Below are positions 35,895-46,895 of a stretch of DNA of 64,000 nt, in pieces. Each line of letters starts with the position of its first letter. Within the stretch, counting starts at the first letter, position 1. This DNA is from Ceratodon purpureus (taxonomy: Eukaryota > Streptophyta > Bryopsida > Pseudoditrichales > Ditrichaceae): assembly GCA_014871385.1 (NCBI GenBank), contig CM026426.1, positions 102,195,220-102,259,219 of the forward strand, in the 5' to 3' direction. The translations under genes were made by a program, and so were the position numbers. The notes beneath the pieces were generated by a model. That model was not told the DNA's origin. It worked only from the letters and a program-made list of their open reading frames with translations, and made no database searches.

Positions 35895-36800
35895 TTATTT
35901 GCTAATTTGTGGTCTGTTGCTTGTCCACACCCGAGCCAACTCTATAATCGGTTGGTAGCAGTCCTCCCTGGTAATCTGCTCGATGGCCTGAAGACTCTCA
36001 AGCTCCGCCTCAGAAACACGGATCAAGTGTCGAAGTGTCTCAAGTCGACGGTGTCCACGGTACCAACGGTTGAATGCTCCCTCTTTCTCCTGCCTCGCAT
36101 TGATGACATCATCCAGTTGCCTCTCCAACCTCCTGTCGACATCAATGACACCACGTCTGTAACGAGTTGGAGCAAACATTTGGAGGAGGTTACCAAGAAC
36201 ATCTAACTCATTCTCATACTCCTCCTGCGCATCCCGTAATGCTTTGTGGAGGATAGGTTCCTCTGCCTCTAGCAATTGTAGCTCGAACCTCATGTTGTTA
36301 AGTTCTAATCTAACTACAAAGGTCCCTGTCTCAGCGTGGAGAAGGCGCTCCACACAGTTCACCAACTCGTCCATCTCGCATTCACCCTTGACTCTGTACT
36401 GATTCTGGGCTATGTTCTTACAGTGGCGGCATTGTTATAAACGAGGGCAATACTGGTACGATTTCAAATGGAAAATTAGTGCATGGCCAGCAAGAAGAGA
36501 AAAGAAAGTCCTCACAAACTTGTTCACTCGTATCTCAAGTGGACTGGTAGTTCAACATAACCTACCCATGTTGACACATACGCCTAGTTCACAGTGTTCA
36601 TCATACTTTACATGCATGAAAAGATTGATGGACTAAACATTCGTTGATTGCATGTGTCAGCAAGAGGTAGTTCGCGCTGTTTTGGACTCTACGAGTAGTC
36701 ACCTGGGAGAGTATAAAAATCCTCCTCGACAAACCAGAAACGATGAGGAGAAGAGTAATTGTACACCATCTTCGAGATTCTGATAACTGTTTCGAAGGAA
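35895..36800 (-). CDS. Coiled-coil cargo protein, minus strand
   Basis: The main exon on minus runs from about 36430 to 35895; the ATG-bounded part (36374-35895) encodes 159 residues of long amphipathic helix with high Leu/Glu/Arg content (ERLLHAE...LELNNMRFELQLLEAEEPILHKAL...), consistent with a coiled coil. The frame is also open upstream with a Cys/His group, QCRHCKNIAQNQYRVKGEC. A probable earlier exon at about 36795-36703 reads MVYNYSSPHRFWFVEEDFY and ends at CAG|GTGACT; its phase does not join cleanly to the next exon, so a frameshift or missed exon is likely. No family is recognised. It is the only cargo gene read leftward, convergent with the preceding genes. Confidence 0.4.
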
Positions 36801-37150
36801 CAGACAACAAGGTCAGGGTGATTTAGCTTAACGAGTTCAGAGTTCCTATTGCATAGTTGTGGAAGATGTTGATGTCAATACAGACTTCTGGTTCTCAGGA
36901 TCAGGACAAATTTACATTTGTTTGGTAGGACGCACAATTGATTGTAAAACGCATGGTCTGCGAGATGTAGGATTCCATTGGAGAAGATCGGTTGTTGAGC
37001 AATGATATTTTCTGCATCCATACTTATTAGTGTTTAAATGTTAGACACTTGAAACTAGACCTGTAGATTGAACGGGAATCTAGTCACAAAATAGTACATA
37101 TTGATTCGAAGTTTGTTTTTTTCCAGGTACAAGGAGTACGTTTTTTAACG

Positions 37151-38055
37151 ATGTCCGCAGAACCAGTGAAGAACTCTTTGGGAAACGAGGCCTCTCCAGA
37201 GAATCATGATTCCAATAATGAAGTAGGCAATAGCACGAAGCGAAAGAGAGTGGTTAGTACACAAGTGTCTCCGGGTAGAGAGAGAAGGAGGAGGAAGTGT
37301 AGGAAGGTGAAGATTTCTGATCTGAGCCGGTGGGAGCGTTTGCAAGCAGGCTGCTTGGAATTAATGCAAGAGTTAGATGACGTCGGAAAAGAAATGGAGG
37401 AAGAGCACCTCCGCAGGAACTGGTTTACAGGGGTCGGCGTCCTCCTAAACCGACCCATTCACTCTATGTGAGTTAAAATAAATACATTACTAAGTTATGC
37501 TAATATCTGAGTCATCACAGCTTTTTATTGTAGTGTTTTGAGTCACAGACGGTTAATATTCTGAACCTCACCATTTTTGACATGGGTTCTGTGGTCCTCT
37601 TATCTTCAGAAATCCAGATTCTCAAACTATCGCGTCTCTAACTTTACGAAGACTACTAATATCCGCTGAGTTGCTCGGAGCTACAGAAGCAGAAAACATC
37701 TTCGACAAGGTGACGCATATAATTGTTTACCATAGAGATGGGCAGGAGATTCCGCAAAAGAATATTATCCGCAGGTACTTTTCCTTTCGATACTGATTTC
37801 TCTTTTGAGCCTTACAGAATTGCGTTGGAGTTTGATAACACAGAGTTCTACAAAGTTTGATATTATTTCTGAAGTTTACACTGTGTTCAAAAAACGTGCA
37901 GCTTAGGAGGTCAGGCCGAGCAGGACATGGTTACATTCTCTCAATTCCTCAATCCTGGAGGTGCAACTATCAACGTAGTCTATCATGGTTGGCTGGTAGA
38001 CTGTCTCCAAAATGGTAGAATACTCCCAATAGCGGATTACAGGGCAGTGAAATGA
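37151..38055 (+). CDS. BRCT-domain cargo protein, three exons
   Basis: Exons 37151-37467, 37610-37774 and 37902-38055 join in phase to 211 residues with no internal stop. The N-terminal third is basic (TKRKRVV, RERRRRKCRKVK), likely nuclear and DNA- or RNA-binding. A Leu/Glu helix follows (LELMQELDDVGKEMEEEHL). The C-terminal half has the outline of one BRCT domain: LRRLLISAELLGATEAE, then THIIVYHRD, then VVYHGWLVDCLQNGRILP with the invariant Trp of BRCT helix 3 and a following Y. BRCT domains bind phosphoproteins or DNA ends in repair and checkpoint factors such as DNA ligase IV or XRCC1; no catalytic domain is visible here. It lies 5 kb inside the right end of the giant CACTA and is one of its few clean reading frames, hinting at selection or recent acquisition. 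Confidence 0.7.
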
Positions 38056-39738
38056 AACACGCATTTTCGGACAGTGGTAACCTTCGTTTATGTGCTTAGA
38101 AACTTCTTTGTCTGTAGATCATAGTACTGTGCATAGTTCAGGAAAAAACATAGTCAAATCATTGTGAATTTAGGCTCCATGTTTTGGATCATTCACAATT
38201 GATCCTTGGCACAGTTATGGTCATGTTAGATGGTGCTATCCCCATAAATTTTCTCGATTTTGAATTTCAATGGTGCTGAAGAAACTGTTCTTCAATACAT
38301 CCAGTTTTTCCTTTTCTCTTTTTTTTTTTAATTTTCAAATGGTTTTTATTTAATGTATTTGCTTTACAAAATGTGAAGGGCTGTCAACAATGCTTGAACA
38401 ACTCTTCATACATCTGATTAGGAGAATGCTCCATTTTGGCATGTGATTGGCATGTAAAGAAGTTTTGTTTGAATAATAAAAACAACTTGGCACATGTGTG
38501 GAATTTTTGGAGTGACTATATTTGTTGCAATAGTTTCTAGCTTATATTTTGGAAACAAATAGATTGGTACATGTATTTTTAAGATCATAAAGTAAGAGAT
38601 CATATATTTTAAGTTCGTAAGGTAAAAGATAAATCTATAAAGTAAAAGATATGTGTTAGTATTCCCTAAGTATTGCCAGAAAGTATGCTCCCAAACCGTT
38701 AATACTTTTCAAGGTTTGACTGTACTAGCATTAATACCAATCAAGTACTCCTATCTAGCCTGATCCTTTGCACAAATAAAAGCTACACTGAGAAATGAAG
38801 AGAAGGAAAGTAAATGCAAGGAAAGGGAGTTGCTGTTTTTTTTTTTTTTTTTTTGGATGGGAGTTGCTGTTTTGGGGTCGTTGCGCTCTGCTCCATCTTC
38901 CATGCGTTCGTCCCGCCATACGCTTCTTCTTAGTATGAACTCTCCATCTCCGCGCACCACTTCCGTCACAACAGCGCTCTGTCAGCGTCCGCTCGCGTGG
39001 ACGGTCTGAAGTTTTTCGCGCTTTCACAATCTTCCCGAGCAAGTTGCTTGTCGTCGTCGTGTGTTGCCTTCTTGCAACACACCTCCGTGTGACCTCCGAG
39101 CGCAGCACCGAGATCCGCTGCTCCAAACAAACAGGTAAGAAACCAATACGTACTCAGCCCTTCATCTCTTCCTTTCCTCCGTTAGGGTTTCCTCTTGTCT
39201 GTCAGTGACATATCCACTTCAAATTGCCGTTGTTCTTGCTGATGCTGTATCAGCGTCCCAGTGATGCTTCTTGAGTGTGCCGGTCATGTCCTGCATCTTC
39301 CGGTTGTGATGTCGGACCCTTCCTTCTACTCATGACAGTGTGTCATCTCGCTCTCATTTCTGCTGTCTATTGTAATAATGGTTGGGGCTGCCATAATTGT
39401 TGTAATCCCCTGATCCAATGGCCATGATGAAGAAAAGAGTTGCCAAAACTGTCTCCCCAGTCGCTTGTCTCATATTTCGGCTGTGTTATACTATGGATTT
39501 CCCAATCATTCCGAATCCTGCCGAATCCAATCACATCGATTCTACTTCCCTCCCCTTAATTCTCCTATTGTCCCTTCCTTCCTTCCTTGTTAGTTCCGCT
39601 CCATCTCTGCATAAATCTCTGAGGAGAATTGGTCTTCATCATCCTTTTTCCCTTTGTTGTTGATGCGCATTGTTCCTTCCTTCCGATTACTCTTCCTTTT
39701 TTGCTTGATTATCCTTTGTTTCCCTTCCCGCTTGAATC
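38056..39738. other. Interval with a T19-like tract, possible leader of the next gene
   Basis: The first 650 bp are AT-rich without a gene. A run of about 19 T lies near 38837. From about 38870 the composition becomes richer in C and G with pyrimidine-rich, intron-like stretches up to the ATG at 39739, so part of this may be a 5' untranslated region. A 123-codon minus-strand frame at 38755-39126 has no family features. Confidence 0.35.
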
Positions 39739-40338
39739 ATGGAGAGTGAGCGAACCTTGTTGCTGCGCTGGTTGACCATGGTGTTTATTCAGCAGGCGAA
39801 TACCGGGCTGAAATATCCGGACATTCCTGCATTGGCCAACCTGTTGTGTTTCACTAACACATTTGATTTTGACGAGGCTTATTCGCAGGATGTCGATGCC
39901 CTGGAAGCAATCTCCGGCCTGTCATTTACTGAGTATCTGCGGAACTCGTACATTCCCGCCCGAAACATTGGAGCCACAGCCTTTCATCCGATCGAGTTGA
40001 GTGACACCACCGAGGGTCCCGCCGAGAAAGAAGAAGAAGGAGACGTCAATTCGGGTGCATTCTGCAAGTGCGTTGCAATGGCCCCAGCAAGAGCAATCTC
40101 CAACCCCTCGGAGTCCCTGGAAAATCATGTATCCAATGAGGCAAACGATGGCTCTGCATCCGTAGAAGAAACCAACTCATCGAGCGGGGGCGTTCCTTCC
40201 GGCTCTCCATACCGCATAGATGGAGTTCGTATCTCTCAAGACCGCGGATATTACTCTTCATCTTCAGGGGGGTCCAGCAAGAACAGCGCGGAGAAGTCCT
40301 TCACCACCCGCGAAGACAGTCCTGGGCAAACATTCTAG
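39739..40338 (+). CDS. 199-residue unknown protein within the giant CACTA
   Basis: A single open frame from ATG 39739 to TAG. Residues 1-80 look globular (LLLRWLTMVFIQQANTGLKY, FTNTFDFDEAYSQDVDALEA, SFTEYLRNSY), the rest is acidic then Ser/Gly-rich. No domain is recognised. The GC-richer, pyrimidine-tract context differs from neighbouring cargo, so it may come from a captured host fragment or a nested insertion whose ends I could not find. A poly-T/A stretch at 40470-40485 and a long 3' region up to 40850 without ORFs follow. Confidence 0.35.
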   Translation: MESERTLLLRWLTMVFIQQANTGLKYPDIPALANLLCFTNTFDFDEAYSQDVDALEAISGLSFTEYLRNSYIPARNIGATAFHPIELSDTTEGPAEKEEEGDVNSGAFCKCVAMAPARAISNPSESLENHVSNEANDGSASVEETNSSSGGVPSGSPYRIDGVRISQDRGYYSSSSGGSSKNSAEKSFTTREDSPGQTF

Positions 40339-41804
40339 CTGAACCACCGGCATGTGCACTGAGAACCCTGGAGCTTCCAAGCGACATACCATTTCCCCGA
40401 GGCCGCGCACCACCACCACACAAGGGAGCCGTCATTACACTCTGTTTCTTTTCCTCACTCTTTTTTCTCTCCTTTTTTTTTAAGAGACAGCGCTCCCAGA
40501 AGTACCAGTGGTAGGCATAGTGTAAATACCGCCATTATAACGGAACACTATCAATAGAAATTCGTAGAGGGCGAAACCCTACTTATCAGAGAACTAACTT
40601 GGGGTGGCTTATTCCCACCCTAGAAACTCATACTTTGTAAATGTGATTGCTCACTGTTACCTGGTTGAATGAATTTGGAGATGCTTCCTCTATCTTCGCC
40701 ATATTTCTGAGTATTGTCCTATTGGTCTGGGCTGTAATTTCCCTCCGCCCTCCCCCCTTGCCTTCCTTCCTGAGTCGATTTGTCGTATGCTTGGGCTCTT
40801 CCTGAGCTTCTGTCCTCTATTCCAGTGGAAAATGGAAGTCATTTTCAACAAAAGGTAACATTACTAACTCACTAACCGCAGTGCATTACGTTTCCAGTGA
40901 AGCAGAGCCATGGAATCCACAGGAGTACCACTGAATGGAGATTGTGTCGAACAGCTAAGTGAATGACGAGCAAAGGAAGTGTGTCACTTTTTTTTAACCT
41001 GCTTGTATTTGATATATGTTTGATGTTTAAAATCAAAGGAATACGAAGAGACCACTGAATCATTCACGAGACTAACTTCTAGGGAAACGCTATGGTAGAA
41101 CGATAAGTGAATAATTAAACACGGATGTCAGAACATGTTGATGTTGAAAAGGTCATAGAATGCAACCATATAATTACATTCCTCTGTAGAAGTTCGCAAG
41201 TACCTAGCATTAATCACATTGAGTTAGAACCAAAAAAACTACCTTCGACTAGAAACAATTCGGTATTATAAAACCACAGAAGATCATAATTACGATAATG
41301 GATAGGTCTTAGACATGGTAAGAACAATGCACATAGTGTATCAGAATCCCACACATGTGTAGCAACTTCTTCAAACATTGAGAAAACTGCATAGGGTGAA
41401 AGCATGTAGATATATTCAGCTACGAGTCTGTGAAATTGAAGAGTGAAATTGTCCGTTATCTATTCGCATATGCTAAAAAGAACAGAACGTTTTAAAGACG
41501 GAGGACGCTGTTACACACTTTCCGCAGAAGTGTTTGTATAAAATTTAAGGCCTAAGGTCTTTGAAACCATACAAATAAGATATAGGAGTAAACCTAGGTT
41601 TTGTCCGATAAATGTCTCAGTAGGGAGATAATGGAAAAATTCAAAACTAACGCACAGTAGAAAAATGAAACCGAATTCAAAGTACAGAATAAGAACAAGT
41701 AGGTAATTACATTTATACAGAAAGGCAGCATCGAAGTCATGTATATGCTGCAGCCAATGCAAAGGAAACTAACATCTCGACTGATTTCCTTTTCTGTTTT
41801 CAGA
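40339..41804. other. Interval without a supported gene
   Basis: No frame longer than about 85 codons has family features. The first 500 bp resemble a 3' untranslated region of the preceding ORF; the rest is AT-rich. Confidence 0.4.
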
Positions 41805-42185
41805 TGGTGCTCACCTCGTCCATTGCCCGGACTTACTCCTAAGTATTTGTCTGTCTCGTTAGCGGCGCAGCTGTGGTGTCAATTTATTGGGCTCCGGATC
41901 GCTTGCAATGCTTGTGGACGCAGGACTGGATCCCTGGCTACTCCAAATATTGTCGGAGGGTTTGTAGGAGTGAATCCAGAGACAAGACTCATCAGAGGTC
42001 TTGTCCGAGTAAGACCACGGAGGAATGGGCCCGCTATCTTTGGAAACATCCTCCAGAGCGTCATTGTCAATGAGGATTGGGTTTTCAGGAGGTGTTTCGC
42101 TGATGCTCTTCGACTCATGATGAAGACGGTAGTAGTCAGTGAAATGAATGCCCGTGTAAAATTTGCATCTTTGATCTCTCAATGA
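41805..42185. other. Overlapping ORFs on both strands; coding strand uncertain
   Basis: On plus, an open frame continues from a TTTTCAG acceptor-like site at 41805 to TGA at 42185 (hydrophobic and Arg-rich, for example VGGFVGVNPETRLIRGLVRV). On minus, 42182-41859 encodes 107 residues with an acidic Ser-rich make-up (ENPILIDNDALEDVSKDS), more like the SIM-bearing cargo protein. One of these is probably an exon of a right-end cargo gene; I cannot decide which. The 900 bp from here to the right end (43093) contain no other gene. Confidence 0.3.
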
Positions 42186-43081
42186 TCCTAGTTTTACGTA
42201 GCTCTGTGTGCACTATTTAGTCAACATTGCAGTCGGTGTTGTTATGTACAGCCAAGTGATTTGTGAAAACAGTGACGGTAGCACGAAAATAGTACCATGT
42301 CTATACGTCTAGGATCAATGCAGAAAGAACATGATGTTTCATTGTAGTCGAAACTACACCAGCAGTACATTTTTATAAAATTCAGAACATGCGACCATAC
42401 TTGTCCATACGGGGATTTGCTATGATAGCATCAGAAATGTACAATGGGAGTTAAACCTACGAACTCGATCAGTTCAAAATCAGGTCCGATATAGAGATTC
42501 GGCCTTGCCAATATTCAGAGAACAGATGTTCTTTAAAATGTCTCCATGTGATATATATTTGAAAATCTATCCTTGTGAGAACATAAAGGACTAGCAGACG
42601 ATCACAAACGAGTCATCAACGCCATAGTCAAATTGAATCACAAGTGTTTCCTCGACACGGCATCCTTGAAACGCTTAGATTGTGTAATGTAGAAGAATAT
42701 GTGCAGGATCCGAACATTAATCACAGCTCTAGAAATGTACTCACAATGTACGTAACCTGAAATCTTCGAGAAAACGTTGTTGTTCGGAGGTCATGGGGTC
42801 GAACCCCCGATACGAGAAATGTCAGCATGAAGATAAACATGGGAATACAAACATTCTGAGTGCAAATCTTCTGGGATGTACATCAACGGTGCTTGGTAAA
42901 TACCATGAAAAACTTTTGCTGGTGAGCAAAGTTACTGCTCGTCGACGACAAAACTGCCAGAACATGACAACACACTGCAGTTGGTTTCTAAGATAGACCA
43001 CAATGACTTAAGTCATTTCTGGAGTCACAGAAGACAAAAAAGGGACACAGAGTCATTTAAGCACCCCCCCAGAAGACAGTT

Positions 43082-43093
43082 TTTCTACTAGTG
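43082..43093 (-). repeat. Right terminal inverted repeat of giant CACTA
   Basis: TTTCTACTAGTG is the exact inverse of the 12-bp left end and is followed by TTA, matching the three bases before 16291. GAGTCATTT about 35 bp inside the end also occurs near the left end. Confidence 0.85.
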
Positions 43094-44842
43094 TTATAGG
43101 CATTCACAGTTCTCGGTTTCTCTACCTTAAAATACTTCCCAAAGCACCTCATCCTCTTCACAGCCACCAAGTAGTAGTACAAACAATGGGGGGCCATGGG
43201 TTGTTTTCAAGCTTACTGGTGCAACTATAATACACAAATCAAAGGTACAGACAAGCAATGTAGAGACATGGATTGTCGCACAACGTATACGTAACTCACA
43301 GGGGTGCAAAGCTCGGATTTCTCTGGGAAAATTTAGACTGTGATGCTCCTGTTTTGTGGATAAAATGTAAAATTTGATGTCGCTCCGCAAAAATAGATTA
43401 GAGGGCTCTGCCGCCACCCCTCCCAGCAGCCGCCGCCATGTTTTCGAACGCCTTCTGCCTCTGCTTAGCCTCCTGCTCTTCGCAACAACGATCTGCAACA
43501 AGCTCTCCCCCAACCAGGAATCACCGCCAAGCAAATTCACCGTCAAATCCCTTCAATATGCAGTAGGGTTAGACCCTCAGCTTCACAACGACATCTTCGA
43601 CTATCACCTCGCCATCTCAGCCACCCTCAAACGCAACTCCAGCTGCACCATCACCACCAGCCTGCGCACACCAACTGGCATCGGCATGGAGCTCTTGCGC
43701 TTGACTTGGTTCTCTGTGTTCCTCAACACCAACCACACAAGCGCCCACTCCAAATCCAAGAGGCAACATCCACCTTCAACCTTCCCTCGGCTAAGCAGCC
43801 GGAAGTATGATCACCTCACCCAAGGTACGCCACCCCCATTCGGGCCGGCTTCGCTTTCATGGAAAGCCTCCCTGTCTATTCCTCCATCCTCCACCTCCAA
43901 CTACAAACTTATACTCTACACACAACCTCACCTAGGCTCACACCGAAAACACCATACACCATACACAACCATCCAACAACACCTCACAGTACCCCATGAC
44001 CTCACACCACAACAAAATAGCTCACATCCATCACATGTAACTCAATACACCATCAACCAACAATGCCTTACTCTTCACCTTCACAACTCACTCACAGCTT
44101 CCCCCAAAACTATAACCCCAACACCACCCGCACATCTTCCCATTCAACAAACCAAACGAGCAAATTGGCCCACAAAAACTGTTTACTTCATAAACTGTCA
44201 CATTACACAACACTGGCCTAGGGCAAATTTTTCAAAATTTACTTACTACACTAAAACTACACAACCTCCTCGCCCTCATACTACAACTTTCCCACCACTC
44301 GCTCCACCCTGCTCAAAAATTCTTTGCATCTCAGTCCTTTGCGTCTCAAACCCGACCACATTTTTTCAAATTACTTGCAAAACAACGCTCCATCCCATAC
44401 ACACAGTTACTTCTCTTGGAATTAAGCCTCACATACCCCCTCAAACAAAAAATCCCCTATCAAAGCACACTAGGAAACTCCTTCTCCCTACACATACGGC
44501 ACACATACCCTACCCTAAACCTCCTCGACAGCTGCCCCCACTAATTCAGACCCTCAATCTACAAAATCCCCCATCCACTAAACCATACACCCTGCCTTAC
44601 CCGCCGCTCTCTCACACAACACACCTCATCACTATCACCACCTACAAACATGCCCCCCCACACCAACACCATCTCCCACCCCTATCCTCAGAAAAAAATC
44701 CGCCCATCCACATACTACACACCGCCCACTAAACAACAATAACCTACATAACCACAACTTCCATCACATTTTCACACCAACCTCACACACCACACAATCT
44801 CTTTCACAAACTCCATGTCACCTACCTCTTCTCCCCTTCACC

Positions 44843-46895
44843 ATGACTAAATCTAGTTCTGCAAAGATTGGCAAAATTGCAAGCTCTTTTAGACCAATGG
44901 CACCCCGCACAGTTTCTGCAGGCACAGAGAAGCGCAAGTTAGTTATCAAGCTCTCCGACAAAGCCATCAGCGCCCCCAACACGCATGATGAAGAGTCGTC
45001 TCCGATTGGAGTACGAGACTACCCTCCTGGGTGCCGACCTTCGCCACAACTCCCAGCGTCAGCTCTCCCTAGCCGACCCGCAGAGACCACAAAGAGACAC
45101 AAACCGCAACCTCAACGCCGACTCCTCGAACCAGCCACCACCAGCGACGGCTCTGAATCTCCAGTCCGCAGCACCAGGGCAAACTCATCCCGAGATTCAG
45201 CATCCAGTGCTTACCATACCACGCCAACAAGTACCGCTGCCGACCCTGCCAACACACAAGGACCGCCTCCTGCAAACACACCGCTGCACAACACCCCAAC
45301 CACCCTGCTTCAGCTCCCTGCCACGACCATACCAGGCAACACACCATCTCACCCTCCTCCTACTTCTGATTTTACAGCATCTCTTTGGCTCTCTTTTAGC
45401 GTTCACTAGTACCTTAATATACAGCAAGGTTTAGCAGAGTGTAAAACACTTACCTCCACCGCACTAGCCTCAAGAGTCATGCCGGCCTCCGAAGCCTTGG
45501 AATTTCAATCTTGTAGACATGCCTTTCCCCATGAACAACAGAAATTTTATCCCTCTAGTCGCCCTGATGGAGTCTCCGGCCAATATCTACACTTGATACA
45601 GCTCCCCATAGGCACAGATATTATCGAAGCCACAGGTCTGTCACAGAGCTACCAAGTCATTATCCGTTTTGACACAAATTACCATCATATGACAAAACAG
45701 CAAGTCTTGGAAGCCGCAACAGCTAGGTTTGAACTCATGAATATACCATTAACAAATAGGTTTCGAGAACCAATATTTGCAATTGTCCATCGGAAAACGC
45801 ACGGTTGGCTTGGATTCTTGCGTGCAGACTTACGCAACCCCGAGATTGATGCTATTGCCCTCCTCCAAGGACACCGAATCTTCACTTTACAATTGCAGAA
45901 TGGCAAGCAAGTAATTGGGAAAGTGGAGAAGGGGTATGAGTTTCTCTCCACTGCAAATAATCGCCGTTTGCACATCTCCATCTCCGCTCTCATACAGTAC
46001 TACTCTCGGCACCTCCTCGCGGACCTCATCAAAAGCTGCTACACCCATTTCAGTCAAGCCGAGATTGTTGGCGTTGCCAAAAAATTCACCAATACTCCAA
46101 CAGCGGACATGAGTGTAACCGGCCTCCCCACCAAGCAGTTTCTCCTTGCCACCCCGCCTACACTTGCTGGACAGATCACCCAAGTCACCGAGCTCAATCT
46201 CCCCGGCTCTTCACCAACAGGCGCCCCCCCAAGACGTATTGAGCACCTCCATCATCGTCAAAGGCTTGAACATCCAATACTCCCAACTCTAGGTTTCGGT
46301 GGCCCTCCATAAACTTTTTGGTACAACTAACATTGTTAGCATTTCCTACAACAGGGCTCAGGACGACGAATTAGGACGCCATGACGGAGTTGCGACAATT
46401 CGGTGTTTGAACAACGCTGTGTACACCACGTGGTGCTCATGGAGAACTGTCCCTCTCTTAGGAAAGCTTGTAGATTTCACTCCCCACCATCGTAGCATTG
46501 CAGGCACAGCACCTTCAAACAGTACCAGAGCACAAGATAGTCGACCTACCCATGAAATTATCCAAGAAGCAATCACTGTGTTGAAAAACGAGATGCCCCA
46601 AAGTCCCTCCCTCCTGCAGATTCGCGACTCCATTCAAGCGGGCGTTGATAGCCTCCAAAGTCGACTCAACACCCTAAGTTTGGAAGTCAATCAGCACACA
46701 TCCTTGGCAGTTGACTCGGCAGCAGCCCTCCAGCTGCGACAACATAATCACCTCCTCGAGCAGCTTCAACTTCTAACCGCTGTCTCCAGAGACTATTCCA
46801 AGCATATGGAAGCCATTTCGAATGCTCTCCTCACCGGGCCAATGCATCAGCCCACCCCGCGCCCCCCCGGATTTCTCCCCCCTGCCGCCCCATGA
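44843..46895 (+). pseudogene. LINE ORF1 (nucleic-acid-binding Gag-like protein), broken
   Basis: ORF1 proteins of LINEs coat the RNA and assist target priming. The frame runs 44843-45409, meets TAG at 45407, continues in the same frame through MPASEALEFQ (45479) to about 46225, then must shift at a run of seven C (46224-46230). The shifted frame reads LSTSIIVKGLNIQYSQL, a TAG at 46290, and LHKLFGTTNIVSISYNRAQ with GVATIRCLNNAVYTTW, together the outline of an RRM (RNP2-like IIVKGL, RNP1-like GVATIRCL). The C-terminal part, to 46895, is helical and coiled-coil-like (LQSRLNTLSLEVNQHTSL...LLEQLQLL) and ends Pro-rich. The N-terminus is Ser/Thr/Pro-rich. At least two stops and one frameshift show it is not functional. 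Confidence 0.6.

Larger units (their letters stand above)
16291..43093. mobile_element. Giant CACTA (En/Spm) element, 26.8 kb, with cargo genes
   Basis: The left end is CACTAGTAGAAAT at 16291 and the right end is the inverse, TTTCTACTAGTG, ending at 43093. TTA sits immediately outside both ends (16288-16290 and 43094-43096), a perfect 3-bp target-site duplication as expected for CACTA elements. Inside are the two hallmark genes, an accessory protein on minus (17126-21391) and Tnp2 on plus (22621-27664), which independently support the boundaries. About 15 kb to the right of Tnp2 holds further genes not part of the usual CACTA set (SIM-bearing acidic protein, BRCT protein and others). Tnp2 is broken by stop and frameshift mutations, so this copy is probably not autonomous. 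The length is far above the roughly 5-20 kb common for autonomous CACTA elements. Confidence 0.85.

Noticed and set aside
43374..44732. 452-codon open frame at the LINE's left side
   Set aside because: The plus strand is nearly free of G here, so TAG and TGA can hardly occur; the translation is His/Pro/Thr low complexity after the first ~150 codons. Treated as leader or spacer of the LINE.
45069..45427. Trp/Cys-rich minus-strand ORFs opposite LINE ORF1
   Set aside because: They mirror the C-rich sense strand and have no motif.
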